DNA of 22,071 bases from Acanthamoeba castellanii str. Neff (Eukaryota > Discosea > Longamoebia > Acanthamoebidae), in NCBI RefSeq assembly GCF_000313135.1, contig NW_004457324.1:1-22071 (forward strand). Reading direction: 5' to 3'. How positions within the stretch are numbered: position 1 is the stretch's first letter; each line of letters opens with the position of its first letter. The translations under genes and the position numbers were made by a program. Below the pieces are notes generated by a model. That model did not search any database. It was not told the DNA's origin and saw only the letters and a program-made list of their open reading frames with translations. Positions 9,838-18,448 of the stretch are shown in pieces.

Positions 9838-11066
9838 GCTCGGCCTCGCCCACCAGCTCGACCACGCCTTCGGCCACGCGCTCGGCTTCGCCCACCAGCT
9901 CGACCACCGCCACGCCATCGGCCACGCGTTCGCCTTCGCCCACCAGCTCGACCACGCCATCGACCACGCCATCGACCACGCGCTCGGCCTCGCCCACCAC
10001 CTCGACCACACCGTCGGCCACGCCCTCAGCCACACCGTCGACCACCCCCGCGGCTTCGTTGTCGCCCACCACGTCCCTCACCGCGTCCCCCACAAGGTCG
10101 CCCACAAGGTCGCCCACCACCACGCCATCGGCCACGCGCTCGCCCTCGCCCACCAGCTCGGCCTCACCCTCGACCACGCGCACGGCCTCGCCGTCGACCA
10201 CCCCATCGGCCACCCGGTCGACCACCCCCACCACGTCGCCGACCCAGTCGGCTTCACCCTCGACCACGCGCACGGCCTCGCCATCGCCCACGGCCACCCG
10301 GTCGACCACCCCCACCACGTCGCCGACCCAGTCGGCCTTACCCTCGACCACGCGCTCGGCCTCGCCATCGACCACCCCATCGGCCACCCGGTCGACCACC
10401 CCCACCACGTCGCCCACCCCCACCACATCGCCCACCCGATCGGCTACGCCGTCGGCCACGCGCTCGACCACCCCATCGGCCACCCGGTCGACCACCCCCA
10501 CCACGTCGCCCACCCCCACAACGTCGCCCACCCCCACCACCTCGCCCACCCGATCGGTTACGCCGTCGGCCACGCGCTCGACCACCCCCACGGCTTCGCT
10601 ATCGCCTTCGATGTCGCCCACCCGATCGGCCACTCCGTCGCCCACCCCGTCGACCACCCCGACCGCTTCGAGCTCGCCCTCGACGTCGCCCACCCAATCG
10701 CCGTCGCCGTCGCCCACGCGCTCGACCACGCTGTCACCCAGCCGCTCGACCACGCCCAGCGGCACGCTCATGCCCACCCCGAGCTCGACGCAGTCGCCGT
10801 CGGCCTCGCGCACGCCCAGCCCGTCGGCGTCGCCCACCCCGAGCCGGTCGGCCAGCCCGAGTCAGTTGCCGGCGAACTCGCGGCCGCCCTCGCCCAGCTC
10901 CACCCGCGTGTCATCCCCCCCGTCACCCACGCGCAGCCCGAGCCGCTCGCGCACGCCGTCCCGCACGCCTTCCAGGTCGCCGTCGCGCTCGCCTTCACGC
11001 TCGCCGTCGCGCTCGCGCACACCGTCTCGCACGCCGTCCCGCACCCCCTCCCGCACGCCCTTTTGA
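5370..11066 (+). CDS. TPP1: Secreted sedolisin, tripeptidyl-peptidase I-like (S53), with long Ser/Thr/Pro/Arg tail
   Basis: Acid serine-carboxyl peptidase; TPP1 removes tripeptides from free N-termini in lysosomes. Exons: 5370-5587, 5699-5794, 5874-5991, 6058-6157, 6279-6400, 6484-6582, 6955-6999, 7090-7189, 7260-7396, 7613-7739, 7793-7894 (or 7885), 8046-8099, 8208-8300, 8378-8539, 8712-8794, 8866-8948, 9092-9254, 9357-11066; about 1203 aa against 563 in human. A signal peptide is visible (hydrophobic residues about 7-20). The pro-kumamolisin domain follows, with [16 protein letters not shown]. The catalytic set is intact: Glu301 and Asp305 in GESDLD, oxyanion Asp389 in SGDTGA, and Ser560 in MDGTSASAP. 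Likely calcium-site Asp605 (FTDVVSGTN) and Asp630 (GWDAATG) are present. ITSGGGFS and GRGYPDVS are also family motifs. The peptidase ends near residue 655. A low-complexity tail of 548 residues follows, with no final membrane anchor. Confidence 0.93.
6196..6267 (+). repeat. (CA)36 microsatellite in sedolisin intron 4
   Basis: A pure CA dinucleotide run of 72 bp fills most of the intron 6158-6278. It ends 11 bases before the acceptor G at 6278. Confidence 0.95.
6583..6954 (+). repeat. GT/GC microsatellite duplication in sedolisin intron 6
   Basis: This intron is 372 bp, the longest in the gene after intron phase is checked. It contains two GT-rich blocks, about 6583-6706 and 6762-6898. Each holds a nearly identical stretch of about 70 bp with the same order of GTGCGTGC interruptions, separated by unique sequence. 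The pattern indicates duplication of one block inside the intron, not independent expansion. Confidence 0.8.
7449..7600 (+). repeat. Heptamer and octamer minisatellites in sedolisin intron 9
   Basis: A CACACGA heptamer repeats about 15.7 times at 7451-7560, with one variant unit (GCACACG). It is followed directly by about four copies of an octamer ACCGCCGC at 7566-7597. Both lie in intron 7397-7612. Confidence 0.92.
7897..8014 (+). repeat. CA/CACACGA tract in sedolisin intron 11
   Basis: Mixed ACACACG units pass into a pure CA run at about 7946-8000. The tract starts almost at the donor, so the donor choice (7886 or 7895) is ambiguous; both keep the same frame and differ by three residues. 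Confidence 0.9.
8583..8669 (+). repeat. CA microsatellite in sedolisin intron 14
   Basis: A CG/CA tract begins just downstream of a GCGCGC run, with pure CA at about 8610-8653. It lies in intron 8540-8711. Confidence 0.9.
8985..9048 (+). repeat. (CA)32 microsatellite in sedolisin intron 16
   Basis: A pure CA run in intron 8949-9091, preceded by CACACGCCA units. Confidence 0.93.
9270..9318 (+). repeat. CA/CACACG tract in sedolisin intron 17
   Basis: Short tract of CACACG hexamer-like units inside intron 9255-9356. Confidence 0.85.
9420..11063 (+). repeat. Coding repeat: Ser/Thr/Pro/Arg tail of the sedolisin
   Basis: This is the repetitive part of the last exon, encoding residues about 656-1203. 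Short units such as [16 protein letters not shown] and TTPTTSPT recur irregularly. Near the C-terminus they become Arg-rich ([16 protein letters not shown]). Codons are almost all TCG, ACC/ACG, CCC/CCG/CCA or CGC, giving stop-free frames on both strands. In the secretory pathway such a tail would be expected to be O-glycosylated. Confidence 0.95.
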
Positions 11067-11112
11067 TGAGTCTCTCTTTTGTACTTATTTTGGTTCGGCC
11101 ATTCCATGCCAT
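11067..11112. other. 46-bp convergent intergenic gap
   Basis: The stop codons of the sedolisin (plus) and the ADP-ribosylhydrolase (minus) face each other across 46 bp. There is no canonical AATAAA on either strand; the minus strand has AAAATAAG. The transcripts probably overlap at their 3' ends. Confidence 0.6.
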
Positions 11113-13105
11113 TCACTCGTCATTACGCTGGGCCGAGGTGGTGCTGTTGGCGGTGGTGGCCAGGGCGAGGAGGCGCTGGGCGGCGGCCTCGGCGCGGTCG
11201 CGGTATTCGAGGTCGGCGTAGTGCGACACCGGCGCCACACCCGCGAGGCCGTAGAGCGCGCCGAACCACGCCCCGCAGATCACGCCCGTCGAATCGTTGT
11301 CGCCGCCGTGCAGGATGCCGCGATAGACCAGTTCATGCCACGAGTCGCCGGCCCCGAGCAGCGCGTCGTAGGCGATGATCACCGAGTCGTGTCCTGTTGG
11401 CCAATCGCACACAACGCAACACCACGCACGGGGTCAGCCACGCGGCCAAATGGTTGAAAGCTGTTTTTTGTGGTGGTGGAGGGGCTTGAACCGGAAGCGC
11501 CGCCCCAGCCGGCCCAGGCGATGGAGCTGTAATAGGCGTCGCGCTCGGCCGGACCCCAGACCTCGGGGAAGGTGGGCTCGGCCTCGCCGTTGTCGATCTT
11601 CCGCAGAAGCATGTAGGCCCGCCTGGGTCGTTTCGGCCGAAAGGAAGAAAGAACGCCATATGATTGGTGATCTATCGAAATAAATAAAAGAACCAATGAG
11701 AGGCAAGCGAACCAGTGGTCCTCGAAGTACTTGAGGTCGGCCTGGTACTCGGCCCAGTCCCTCCCCTGCTGCTCCAGATACCTGTAGGCCCGCGGGAGGA
11801 TCTGACCACCGGTACGTCGTTGTTTTTCAGTTCCACCGCACGCACCCACGCACACACACACACACGCCACACACACGACACACGCACACGACACACACAC
11901 AACACGGCATGGTGCCAGCACGTGAGGTGGATTATTACGGACCTGGTCGAGCAGGAGGCGTCCCCACTGAATCGGTGGAATCTTCTCGATGGCGTAGGCC
12001 GTGAAGAGAGCCGCCACCAACGCCTTAAAATAGATTATTACAAGATTAAATAATAATCTTGACAATGACGATTGTGACAAAAAACAATAAAGAAATAAAC
12101 AATAATCAATAATCATTTATGGAAAAAGAAAGAAAAACAACAGGGAAGAGGCTGCGTGCGTACCCCAAATAAGCCGGTCGGGTGGTTGTGGGTCATTCGG
12201 CTGCTCTCGATCGAGGCCGCGATCAGCTTGTCTCTCTATGTGTGTGTGTGTGATGCATTCATTGACGCTTGTGTCAGGCCGTGCGGGCGTTGGGCGGTTA
12301 CAGGCGCGCGTTGGGTGGTGAGAGATGAGCGGTGTACATTTTCTTCGCCGGGAAAGCGGAGACCGATGCACATGGCCCGCATCGCACCACCGCACCCGCC
12401 ACCGAGCCGGCAATAAGGAATCGCTGAAGTGTGACGTCATCATGTTGAGTTATCGCACACTGCACACACCGCACACACCGCACGTACTGTCCCAGCGGTG
12501 GAAGGAGAGGTGGCGCACGGACTGGGAGGTCATCGGGCCAGGCGCCCGGCCGCCCATGTCGTCGAAGCACTTGACATAGTGCTTGGCCAGGATCGGGTAG
12601 AGCTCCTCGAGCGGCCGCTCCGCCCCGTGCTCCACCAGCGCCTGGCATTGCCACACGACACACACACACACACACGACACACGACACACGACACGACACA
12701 CGACGGCAGGGTGTGAGGAATGTGTGGGCCAATAGAGAGGAATGCGGAAGCAGGAGTGTACCTCGGCGGTGGCGAGGTGCATGACTTGGTCGTCGGACAC
12801 CATACACTTCTTGATGCTCAGCTTGTCCAGTCCGCCCAGCGCCTTCAGCTCGCGCAGGATCGCCACGCCTGCCAATTTCATTTTCATTTTTATGTTAAAA
12901 AATAAAGAAAATAAAAAAACGTGGCAAACACAAACTTATCGGGGGGAGGGGGGGTACCGTCAAACGTGAACTCCCAGACGCCATTGCGATAGCCCATGGC
13001 GTCGCCCACGCCCGCCAGGACCATGCTCGCCCGGTACCGCTCCGCGACCTCCCCCGTCTGCCCGCCGCCGTGACTCGCCACCACCGTCTCCTTCTCTTGT
13101 TCCAT
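11113..13105 (-). CDS. ADPRH: ADP-ribosylhydrolase, ARH1 (ADPRH) type
   Basis: Removes mono-ADP-ribose from arginine in the ARH1 family, using two magnesium ions. Exons: 13105-12958, 12868-12762, 12641-12488, 12423-12338, 12226-12164, 12023-11943, 11801-11713, 11622-11492, 11393-11113; 379 aa against 357 in human. Motifs run in ARH1 order: MVLAGVGDAMGYRNGVWEF, LGGLDKL, VSDDQVMHLATAE with metal-binding Asp75 and Asp76, LAKHYVKCFDDMGGRAPG, GGAMRAMCIGLRFPG, IESSRMTHNHPTG, ALFTAYAIEKIPPIQWG, PTFPEVWG, AGWGGASG, and HGGDNDST with Asp318 and Asp320 as the second metal pair. ARH1 has Thr where this protein has Gln77. The strong match to DMGGRAPG and SRMTHxHPTG favours ARH1 over ARH3. ATG 13105 is the natural start. 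Several introns carry GT/CA tracts. The enzyme is presumably cytosolic, since no signal peptide is seen. Confidence 0.94.
11846..11911 (-). repeat. CA/GT microsatellite in ADPRH intron 6
   Basis: CACACA and CACACGA units on the plus strand, so GT-rich in the transcript, within intron 11942-11802. Confidence 0.85.
12656..12703 (-). repeat. CA/CACACGA tract in ADPRH intron 2
   Basis: Pure CA passing into CACGACA units on the plus strand. It lies next to the acceptor side of intron 12761-12642. Confidence 0.85.
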
Positions 13106-13476
13106 TTTTGTTTACTATAAGTAGCGGGGCTAGGAATCAAGGCTCCCCCTTTCCACGCCTGCCCGGGGTTTCAGTCCCGCAACTATATATTTATTTAGCC
13201 ATAAGCCTGCACCAACTGCGCTTCTGGCTTCCACGTTTGCCGACAGCCATTCTGTGCTGGAGGTTAGGGCGGTGCAGCGTTCTCCCCCAGCGGAGGAAGG
13301 CGCCAGTCGCGACGCGTTGGGCGGTGCGGGCTATGAGTAGTAGTTTTTTGTCCACTGGGCCATCGGGGATCACCGCCACCGCTGCGTTCGCACCGTTCCT
13401 GCGACAGTACAGGTGGTGTCTGGTGCTCTTATTCCTTAAAAAATCCATAATTGAATATATTCTTTTTGATTGGCAC
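13106..13476 (-). promoter_or_regulatory. Intergenic region: Sec10 3' end and ADPRH promoter
   Basis: A 371-bp gap between two minus-strand genes. On the minus strand GGAATAAGAG (about 13426-13435) lies about 45 bp after the Sec10 stop and may act as a variant poly(A) signal. AT-rich TAAATAAATATATAG at about 13183-13197 lies roughly 80 bp upstream of the ADPRH ATG and could serve as a TATA element, and CTTATAG occurs even closer. No exon or RNA gene was recognised. Confidence 0.4.
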
Positions 13477-14345
13477 TTATAGCGAAGAAGAGGCAGAGGC
13501 GGAGGAGGTCTTCTTCTCGTCGAGGAGGCGGTACTGCTGGATCCAGGAGGGCTTGAAGTCGGAGCGGAGCTTGACGTACTCGACGACCTGGACCCGCTTG
13601 AGGCTGGCGAGGGCCGACTCGTCGAGCAGGTGGCGCAGCTGCCCGGCCTCGATGAGGTGGATCGAGGCCAGATCGCTGAGCACCTCGAAGGCCTCCGTCA
13701 CCGCCGGAAACGGGAACGAGCTCAGCGCGGCCTGCTGGTACTCTTGCATGTCCCTGGTGCACCGGTTGGTACCGATCAGGTGTGTGTCGTGTCGTGTCGT
13801 GTCGTGTCGTGTCGTGTCGTGTCGTGTCGTGTCGTGTCGTGTGCGGTGAGGGTACCGTTTGAGTTTCATGCCGCCCATGCCCTGGCTGACGGTGAACTTC
13901 CTGAAGTGCTCCAGCAGCAACCTGTGAACAGCAAAAAAGAAGAACGTCAATGCGAGCACCCGGGTAGTGTTGTGAGCGAGAGGGGGGGAGGGGGTTACTT
14001 CTGTAGTCGCAGGCCCAGCTCCTCTAGGAAGCTCTCGGCGTTCTTGCCATCGAGGTTGGCCTGTGTTTTGTGTTGTATTATTATTATTTATTATTTATTA
14101 TTATTTATTATTTATTATTTATTATAATTATTTAAACATTGTTACGAGTTGGCCAAGTCAAAAAAGATGGTGGAGGAGGTGCGGTACCTGGATGACCTTG
14201 GTCTGGGCCACGATGTAGTTGACCGCATTGGCGCACGCCGTGGTGGGCCGGTTGATGGAAATGATATCGTCGTCGCTCAGCCTGCAAACAGTTCTCAAAG
14301 TCAGCCCTCGCACTCGCACACGCCACACACGTCACACGTCACACG

Positions 14346-14380
<35 letters not shown>

Positions 14381-15541
14381 GGAAATCGTTTCTGCCTTGC
14401 TCGTAGCCCAGCTGGCGCTCAAGGGTGGCGACGACCACTGCAACGGGCACGGGGTGTAATGTGAGTCATAGGGCAGTGCGTGCGCATCTGCAGAGAGCCG
14501 CCAGGCGCGTGGGGTGCGAGGTCGGCGGTACGGTTGAGCGTGAGCTCCAGGCCCTCGCTGATCTTGTCCTCAAGCATGGCCAGCAGGTGGTCCTTCTTAT
14601 CGATGCACTCGCTGTACACCGTGTTGGACTGGGAAACGTGCGGCGCCTGCATGTTGTGTGTGTGCGTGTGCGTGCGTGTGTGCGTGTGTGCGTGCGTGCG
14701 TGTGTCATGAGCAGCACACGCAGCACACGCGCCCTCGTTACGTCACGTTAGAACACAACGTACGATCTCGACGTGAAAGTGTCGCTGGAGAAGGATCACG
14801 ATTTGGTTGACCTGCTGGGCCACCTCCAAGAAGTGAACACGCCCGGACCGTCCTCCCCGCAGCGGTTTTAACGCACTGGAAACACAACACACACGACACA
14901 CACGACACACGACACGTACAACACACGCACTAAGCGTCAGGGGGAAGAAGAAGGGAGGAGGGGGGTGACGGTACGCCTCGAGGGCCGGGTTGAGGTATTG
15001 GTGGCCCAGGTAGTCCACCAGCGCGCCGAATACTCGGAACAGGTTGGGCGGTCTGTAGGCCGATGAAGCCAACGTAAGTCACCGACCGGGACCGACACAA
15101 GCGGGGGGTGGGGAAAGGGACTGCAGGCGGGTGGTACAGGGCGCCGGGTTTGGAGAGTTTGATGCAGCGCCGCACGGACTCCTCGTTGAGGTGGATGAAG
15201 TGGAGAATCGGCTCCAGCGTGGTCAATTCGGGCACGCGATACATCAGGTTGGCATTCTGCGTTTCGTTGTTTGCGTGGTTAGGCACGTACACAACATCAA
15301 CACACACACACACACGACACACACACACACACACACGACACATGCGCATACGGCACCTTCTTGCCCTGCACACTCCATGCGGACGCAAAGTCCTTGGAGG
15401 CCTCGAACATTTTGTCGAAGGTGAAACCCTGCTTGGCAGAGGCGGAGGTGGTTTCGGCCTCCCGACGCAGGTTCTCCAGCTCCTTGGTGTACAGCATCAC
15501 CAGGCATTGAAGCTCGTTGTCGATGTAACTGCAACACAAAA

Positions 15542-15631
<90 letters not shown>

Positions 15632-15844
15632 CACACACACCACACACAACAGTGGTAATAAGGTGTTGGCAGCTCTCGGGCCCGAGTGATGAAGAGTGCC
15701 AGCAGGCGTACTTGTCGGTGTAGTTGAGCAGGAGCGAGTCCACCATGGCCGCAAAGTCGAGGTCGGTCTTGTACTCTTGCAGCACGTTCACCTGGCACGC
15801 ACCCCATATGAGCACCCGTGTACGTGCGTGCGTGCGTGCGACTG

Positions 15845-15880
<36 letters not shown>

Positions 15881-18192
15881 GTACGTACAAGTTGAATCGT
15901 CTTGCCGTAGGCGGTGGCCATCAGCCTGAGATAGGTCAACACCGAATCCGCTGCACCGGTGTGCTGCAGCATGCGCTCGAGGAACATGCTGATCTAGAGA
16001 TAGAGATGCGGGCAGAGAGCGCGACAAATGAGCCCCGGACCCGTGCGCGGCAACGCACGAGATGATCAAGCTCGGGAAAAGAAAGCGTACTCGCTGTTCG
16101 AAGATCCGCTGCGCCAGCTCTCGCATCACCGCCGGCGGGTTAGGAAAGACTCGCGTGATCACCTGCCCGAACCAGGTCAGCGTCTCATGAGTGCATGCGC
16201 GTGCGATGGTGCGCGTGCGGTGGTGCGCGTGCGGTGTGCGTGTGCGGTGGTGTGTGCGTGTGCGTGTGCGGTGTATACCTTGTACTCCTTCTGACACGAC
16301 GTGATGATGTCGTCGTAGAACTCGTTGATACGCGCCGATGCGAGCTCCACGTTGTCGAGGTCCTGCACGCGGGCGGTGTAGGTGCCCTGGTCGGCCAGGG
16401 CCTCGTCCATCTCCAGGCTCTCCGTGTCGAAGAACATCTTGAGCAGCGAGATGTACCGCTTCACGCACGAACTCCCGCCATTGAACTGGTACAGGATGTC
16501 CGCACACTCCTGCTCGCGACTCCAAATTAGGTGTGTGTCGTGTGTGTGCGTGTGTGTGCGTGTGTGTGTGGGTGTGGCGTGTGTGCGGCGTGTGTGCGGC
16601 GTGTGTCGTGTGTGTGCCTTCATTTTGGCGTAGTCGCCAGCGCCCGAGGCTTTGGTGAATTTCTGCAGGAGATTGTTCTCCAGCTTGTTGCTCTCGGACT
16701 CGACCAGCTCTTTGCCCTGCCCAACACATAATAAAAATATTTGAATAAACAAAAAAACTAAGTACAAATTGATGAATGGCAAAAGCAAAGAGTCGGCCAC
16801 CAACCTGCTTGGTGCGCCGCACAAGGCCTTCAACCACCACAACCGGATCCTTCAGTACGGACTCCTGAGGCAGTGGCACATCCACCACCGATCTCGTGCG
16901 TGTTCTATGTAAGAGGGTGCGGTGTGTGCGCCGTGTGTGCGTGTGCGTGTGCGTGTGTGTCGTGTCGTGTGTCGTGTCGTGTTTGTGTGTGCGTGTGTGT
17001 GTCGTGTCGTGTTGTGTCGTGTTTGTGTGTCGTGTTAGCACGGCAGCATGCTGCTCCACGTGGAGCAAAGAGAGTTAGAAAAAGTGTACCGGTCGCGCTC
17101 GGCCTTCATGTGCGACATCTCTTCCTCAGCTCGCTCGAGCTCCTTGGTGAAGACGCTTAGTTTCTTGAGCAGCTTGGCACGTTCGCGCAGTTGCTTCTTG
17201 TCCAGGAAGATCGACGACTTGATCTCGCCCGAGCAGAGCTCGATGAAGTAGTTGATCAGCTCTGTTTTGAGAGGCGTCAGAATTATCGGCACGCGCGCGT
17301 GTGCGATGCGTGCGGTGCGGTGCGTGCGTGTGTGTGCGGTGGTTCAACACGGGGCAGGCATACCCTTTGCTTCAGACGCGGCAGTGCGTTGCTTTTCGAC
17401 GGCCTCCAACCGATCACCTGCGCCGCGTAACATTAAAAGCAGCTGAGCGGCCGAAAACGAAGAAGTATCGACATCACCGCACACGCTCGTACCAATACGC
17501 ACGGCAATGTTTCCCACGCCGCTGATACGCGCATCGAGTTCTTTGAACGAATTCAGGTTTCCCTGTGTGCAACAACACACGACACACACGACACACACGA
17601 CGCACAACACACAACACAACAGACACACAAGATTGGTGTTAGCTTACGCGGTACGGGAACGTTGGGCGCGCGCGGCACCTGGAAGGTCCTGTTCTGCTCC
17701 CATATCTTGGACTTGTAGACCTCCTCCTCCTTGGCGCAGTCTTCCATCGACTTGGAGATCTTGGTCTCCACCTTGACGCACCCACCTCGACGTCAGTGAC
17801 ATGCGATACCGCGGTGCGTGCGTGCGCGTGTGAGTGTGCGTCTGCGAGCCGTACCTGTTCGCGCAGGTACTTCAGATCGGCGATGGTGTTGTCGAACAGG
17901 TCCAAGAAGGGCTCCGTGGCAAAGAACTCAGCTGCACAACAAATAAATAATAAATGATTAAAATAAAGGAAAGTACAATTTATTGATTGTGAGAGGGGGG
18001 GGTACGTCGTTGGGTCTTGCGGCCATCGCCAGTAGTGGGCGATCTGCTGCTTTTGTGCTGGGACTCATCGGATTCGTTCTGTTTCTGCTGCTGTCGGGTG
18101 AGCTGATACACCAGCTTTCTGCTCACAATGTCCACGTAGTCGTGCGCATCGAAGTTGGCCCCCTGGAACCTGTTGATGTCCGCCCTGTCCAT
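13477..18192 (-). CDS. EXOC5: Exocyst complex component Sec10 (EXOC5)
   Basis: Exocyst subunit that helps tether secretory vesicles to the plasma membrane. Exons: 18192-18006, 17931-17855, 17771-17679, 17562-17493, 17417-17364, 17261-17090, 16904-16805, 16716-16618, 16509-16279, 16162-16091, 15993-15889, 15791-15712, 15528-15357, 15256-15138, 15052-14975, 14875-14764, 14646-14532, 14437-14380, 14281-14188, 14060-13999, 13921-13856, 13753-13477; 830 aa against 708 in human. Matching landmarks: FQGNLNSFKELDARISGVG, the AVEKQRTAASEAKELINYF stretch, FPNPPAVMRELAQRIFEQR, FLEVAQQVNQI, ELTLNLVVATLERQLG, ANLDGKNAESFLEELGLRL, LLEHFRKFTVSQGMGGMKL and KLRSDFKP near the end. ATG 18192 is the only suitable start. 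Residues about 30-62 form a Gln/Ser-rich disordered stretch absent from animal Sec10. Intron 8 appears to use a GC donor. Stop TAA at 13479-13477. Confidence 0.93.
13785..13840 (-). repeat. (GTGTC)11 pentanucleotide repeat in Sec10 intron 21
   Basis: Perfect GTGTC units on the plus strand (GACAC in the transcript) fill most of intron 13855-13754. Confidence 0.95.
14078..14130 (-). repeat. AT-rich TTA/ATTT repeat in Sec10 intron 19
   Basis: Alternating TTATTATTTATT units form the most AT-rich stretch in the gene, within intron 14187-14061. Confidence 0.85.
14338..14379 (-). repeat. CA/GT microsatellite in Sec10 intron 18
   Basis: The repeat starts directly at the donor. In the transcript the intron begins GTGTGTGTG, so the splice donor is part of the repeat. 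Confidence 0.88.
14654..14706 (-). repeat. GT/GCGT tract in Sec10 intron 16
   Basis: TGTGTGCG and GTGCGTGC units on the plus strand, CA/CG-type in the transcript, next to the acceptor of intron 14763-14647. Confidence 0.85.
15296..15342 (-). repeat. CA microsatellite in Sec10 intron 13
   Basis: Two CA runs separated by a CGA interruption in intron 15356-15257. Confidence 0.88.
15544..15628 (-). repeat. (CA)42 microsatellite in Sec10 intron 12
   Basis: This is the longest pure dinucleotide run in the window, about 85 bp of CA on the plus strand (GT in the transcript). It lies in intron 15711-15529 near the acceptor. Confidence 0.95.
15822..15882 (-). repeat. (CGTG)n tetranucleotide tract in Sec10 intron 11
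   Basis: CGTG units repeat with one ACTG interruption, in intron 15888-15792. The tract ends six bases from the donor. Confidence 0.9.
16195..16276 (-). repeat. GCGTGCGGTG repeat in Sec10 intron 9
   Basis: Imperfect units of GCGTGCGGTG and GTGTGCGT fill intron 16278-16163. Confidence 0.8.
16510..16617 (-). other. Probable GC-AG intron 8 of Sec10
   Basis: The coding sequence breaks after KASGAGDYAKMK and resumes ECADILYQFNGG, exactly as in Sec10 homologues. The intervening 108 nt starts GCACAC right after ATGAAG and ends CAG. There is no GT in a position that could serve as a donor. The segment is a multiple of three and has no stop, so retention would add a 36-residue His/Thr-rich insert. 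It is mostly CA repeat with CGC interruptions. Confidence 0.65.
16912..17037 (-). repeat. GT/GTGTC tract in Sec10 intron 6
   Basis: GTGTGCGT and GTGTCGTGTC units occupy most of intron 17088-16905. Confidence 0.85.
17572..17624 (-). repeat. CACACGA-type tract in Sec10 intron 3
   Basis: ACACACGA and ACACAAC units lie near the acceptor in intron 17678-17563. Confidence 0.8.
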
Positions 18193-18448
18193 CTTCTTTG
18201 CCTATGTAATTTGGCTGGTTATTTCCTTTTGCTTATCTTTATTTTTTCATTCATCTTTATTTATTCAGCTTATTTATCTTATTTATTTCAAATCCAAAAT
18301 CATGGCACACTTGTGGTGAAAGAAGGAGGGGTTGTTTCATACGTATGTATCATTTGTTCTGAAAATGTGTGGTGGTGTTGGCTGACCTCACATTGGGGAA
18401 GGGGAAGAGGAAAAGAAGAAGAGGAAGAAGGGAAAGAGAAGGACGAGC
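18193..18448 (-). terminator. Intergenic region: Sec31 poly(A) signals and Sec10 promoter
   Basis: A 256-bp gap between two minus-strand genes. On the minus strand AATAAA occurs four times, at 18287-18282, 18265-18260, 18261-18256 and 18243-18238. They lie 160-210 bp after the Sec31 stop, within a strongly AT-rich block. These are the only canonical AATAAA clusters found at a gene end here. Sec10 begins 45 bp further on, so terminator and promoter share this space. Confidence 0.55.

Noticed and set aside
9389..10837. 482-codon open frame on the minus strand over the sedolisin tail
   Set aside because: It mirrors the codon repeat of the sense exon, has no start context, domain or splice structure, and its sense strand is clearly coding in frame with the peptidase.
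9403..11457. 684-codon Arg/Pro-rich open frame on the plus strand
   Set aside because: It is the shifted reading of the same repeat and runs on into the antisense of the ADPRH gene, which has a well-supported exon structure.
13130..13180. tRNA-like look with CCGGGGTTTCAGTCCCG
   Set aside because: The loop lacks the TTCRA pattern with A at position 58, there is no matching A box, and no cloverleaf could be drawn.
17641..17650. Strong donor GTAAGC downstream in Sec10 exon 3
   Set aside because: Using it would leave phase 2 and break the frame of exon 4; the GTGCCG donor at 17678 gives the conserved TFQ-GNLNSFKELD junction.
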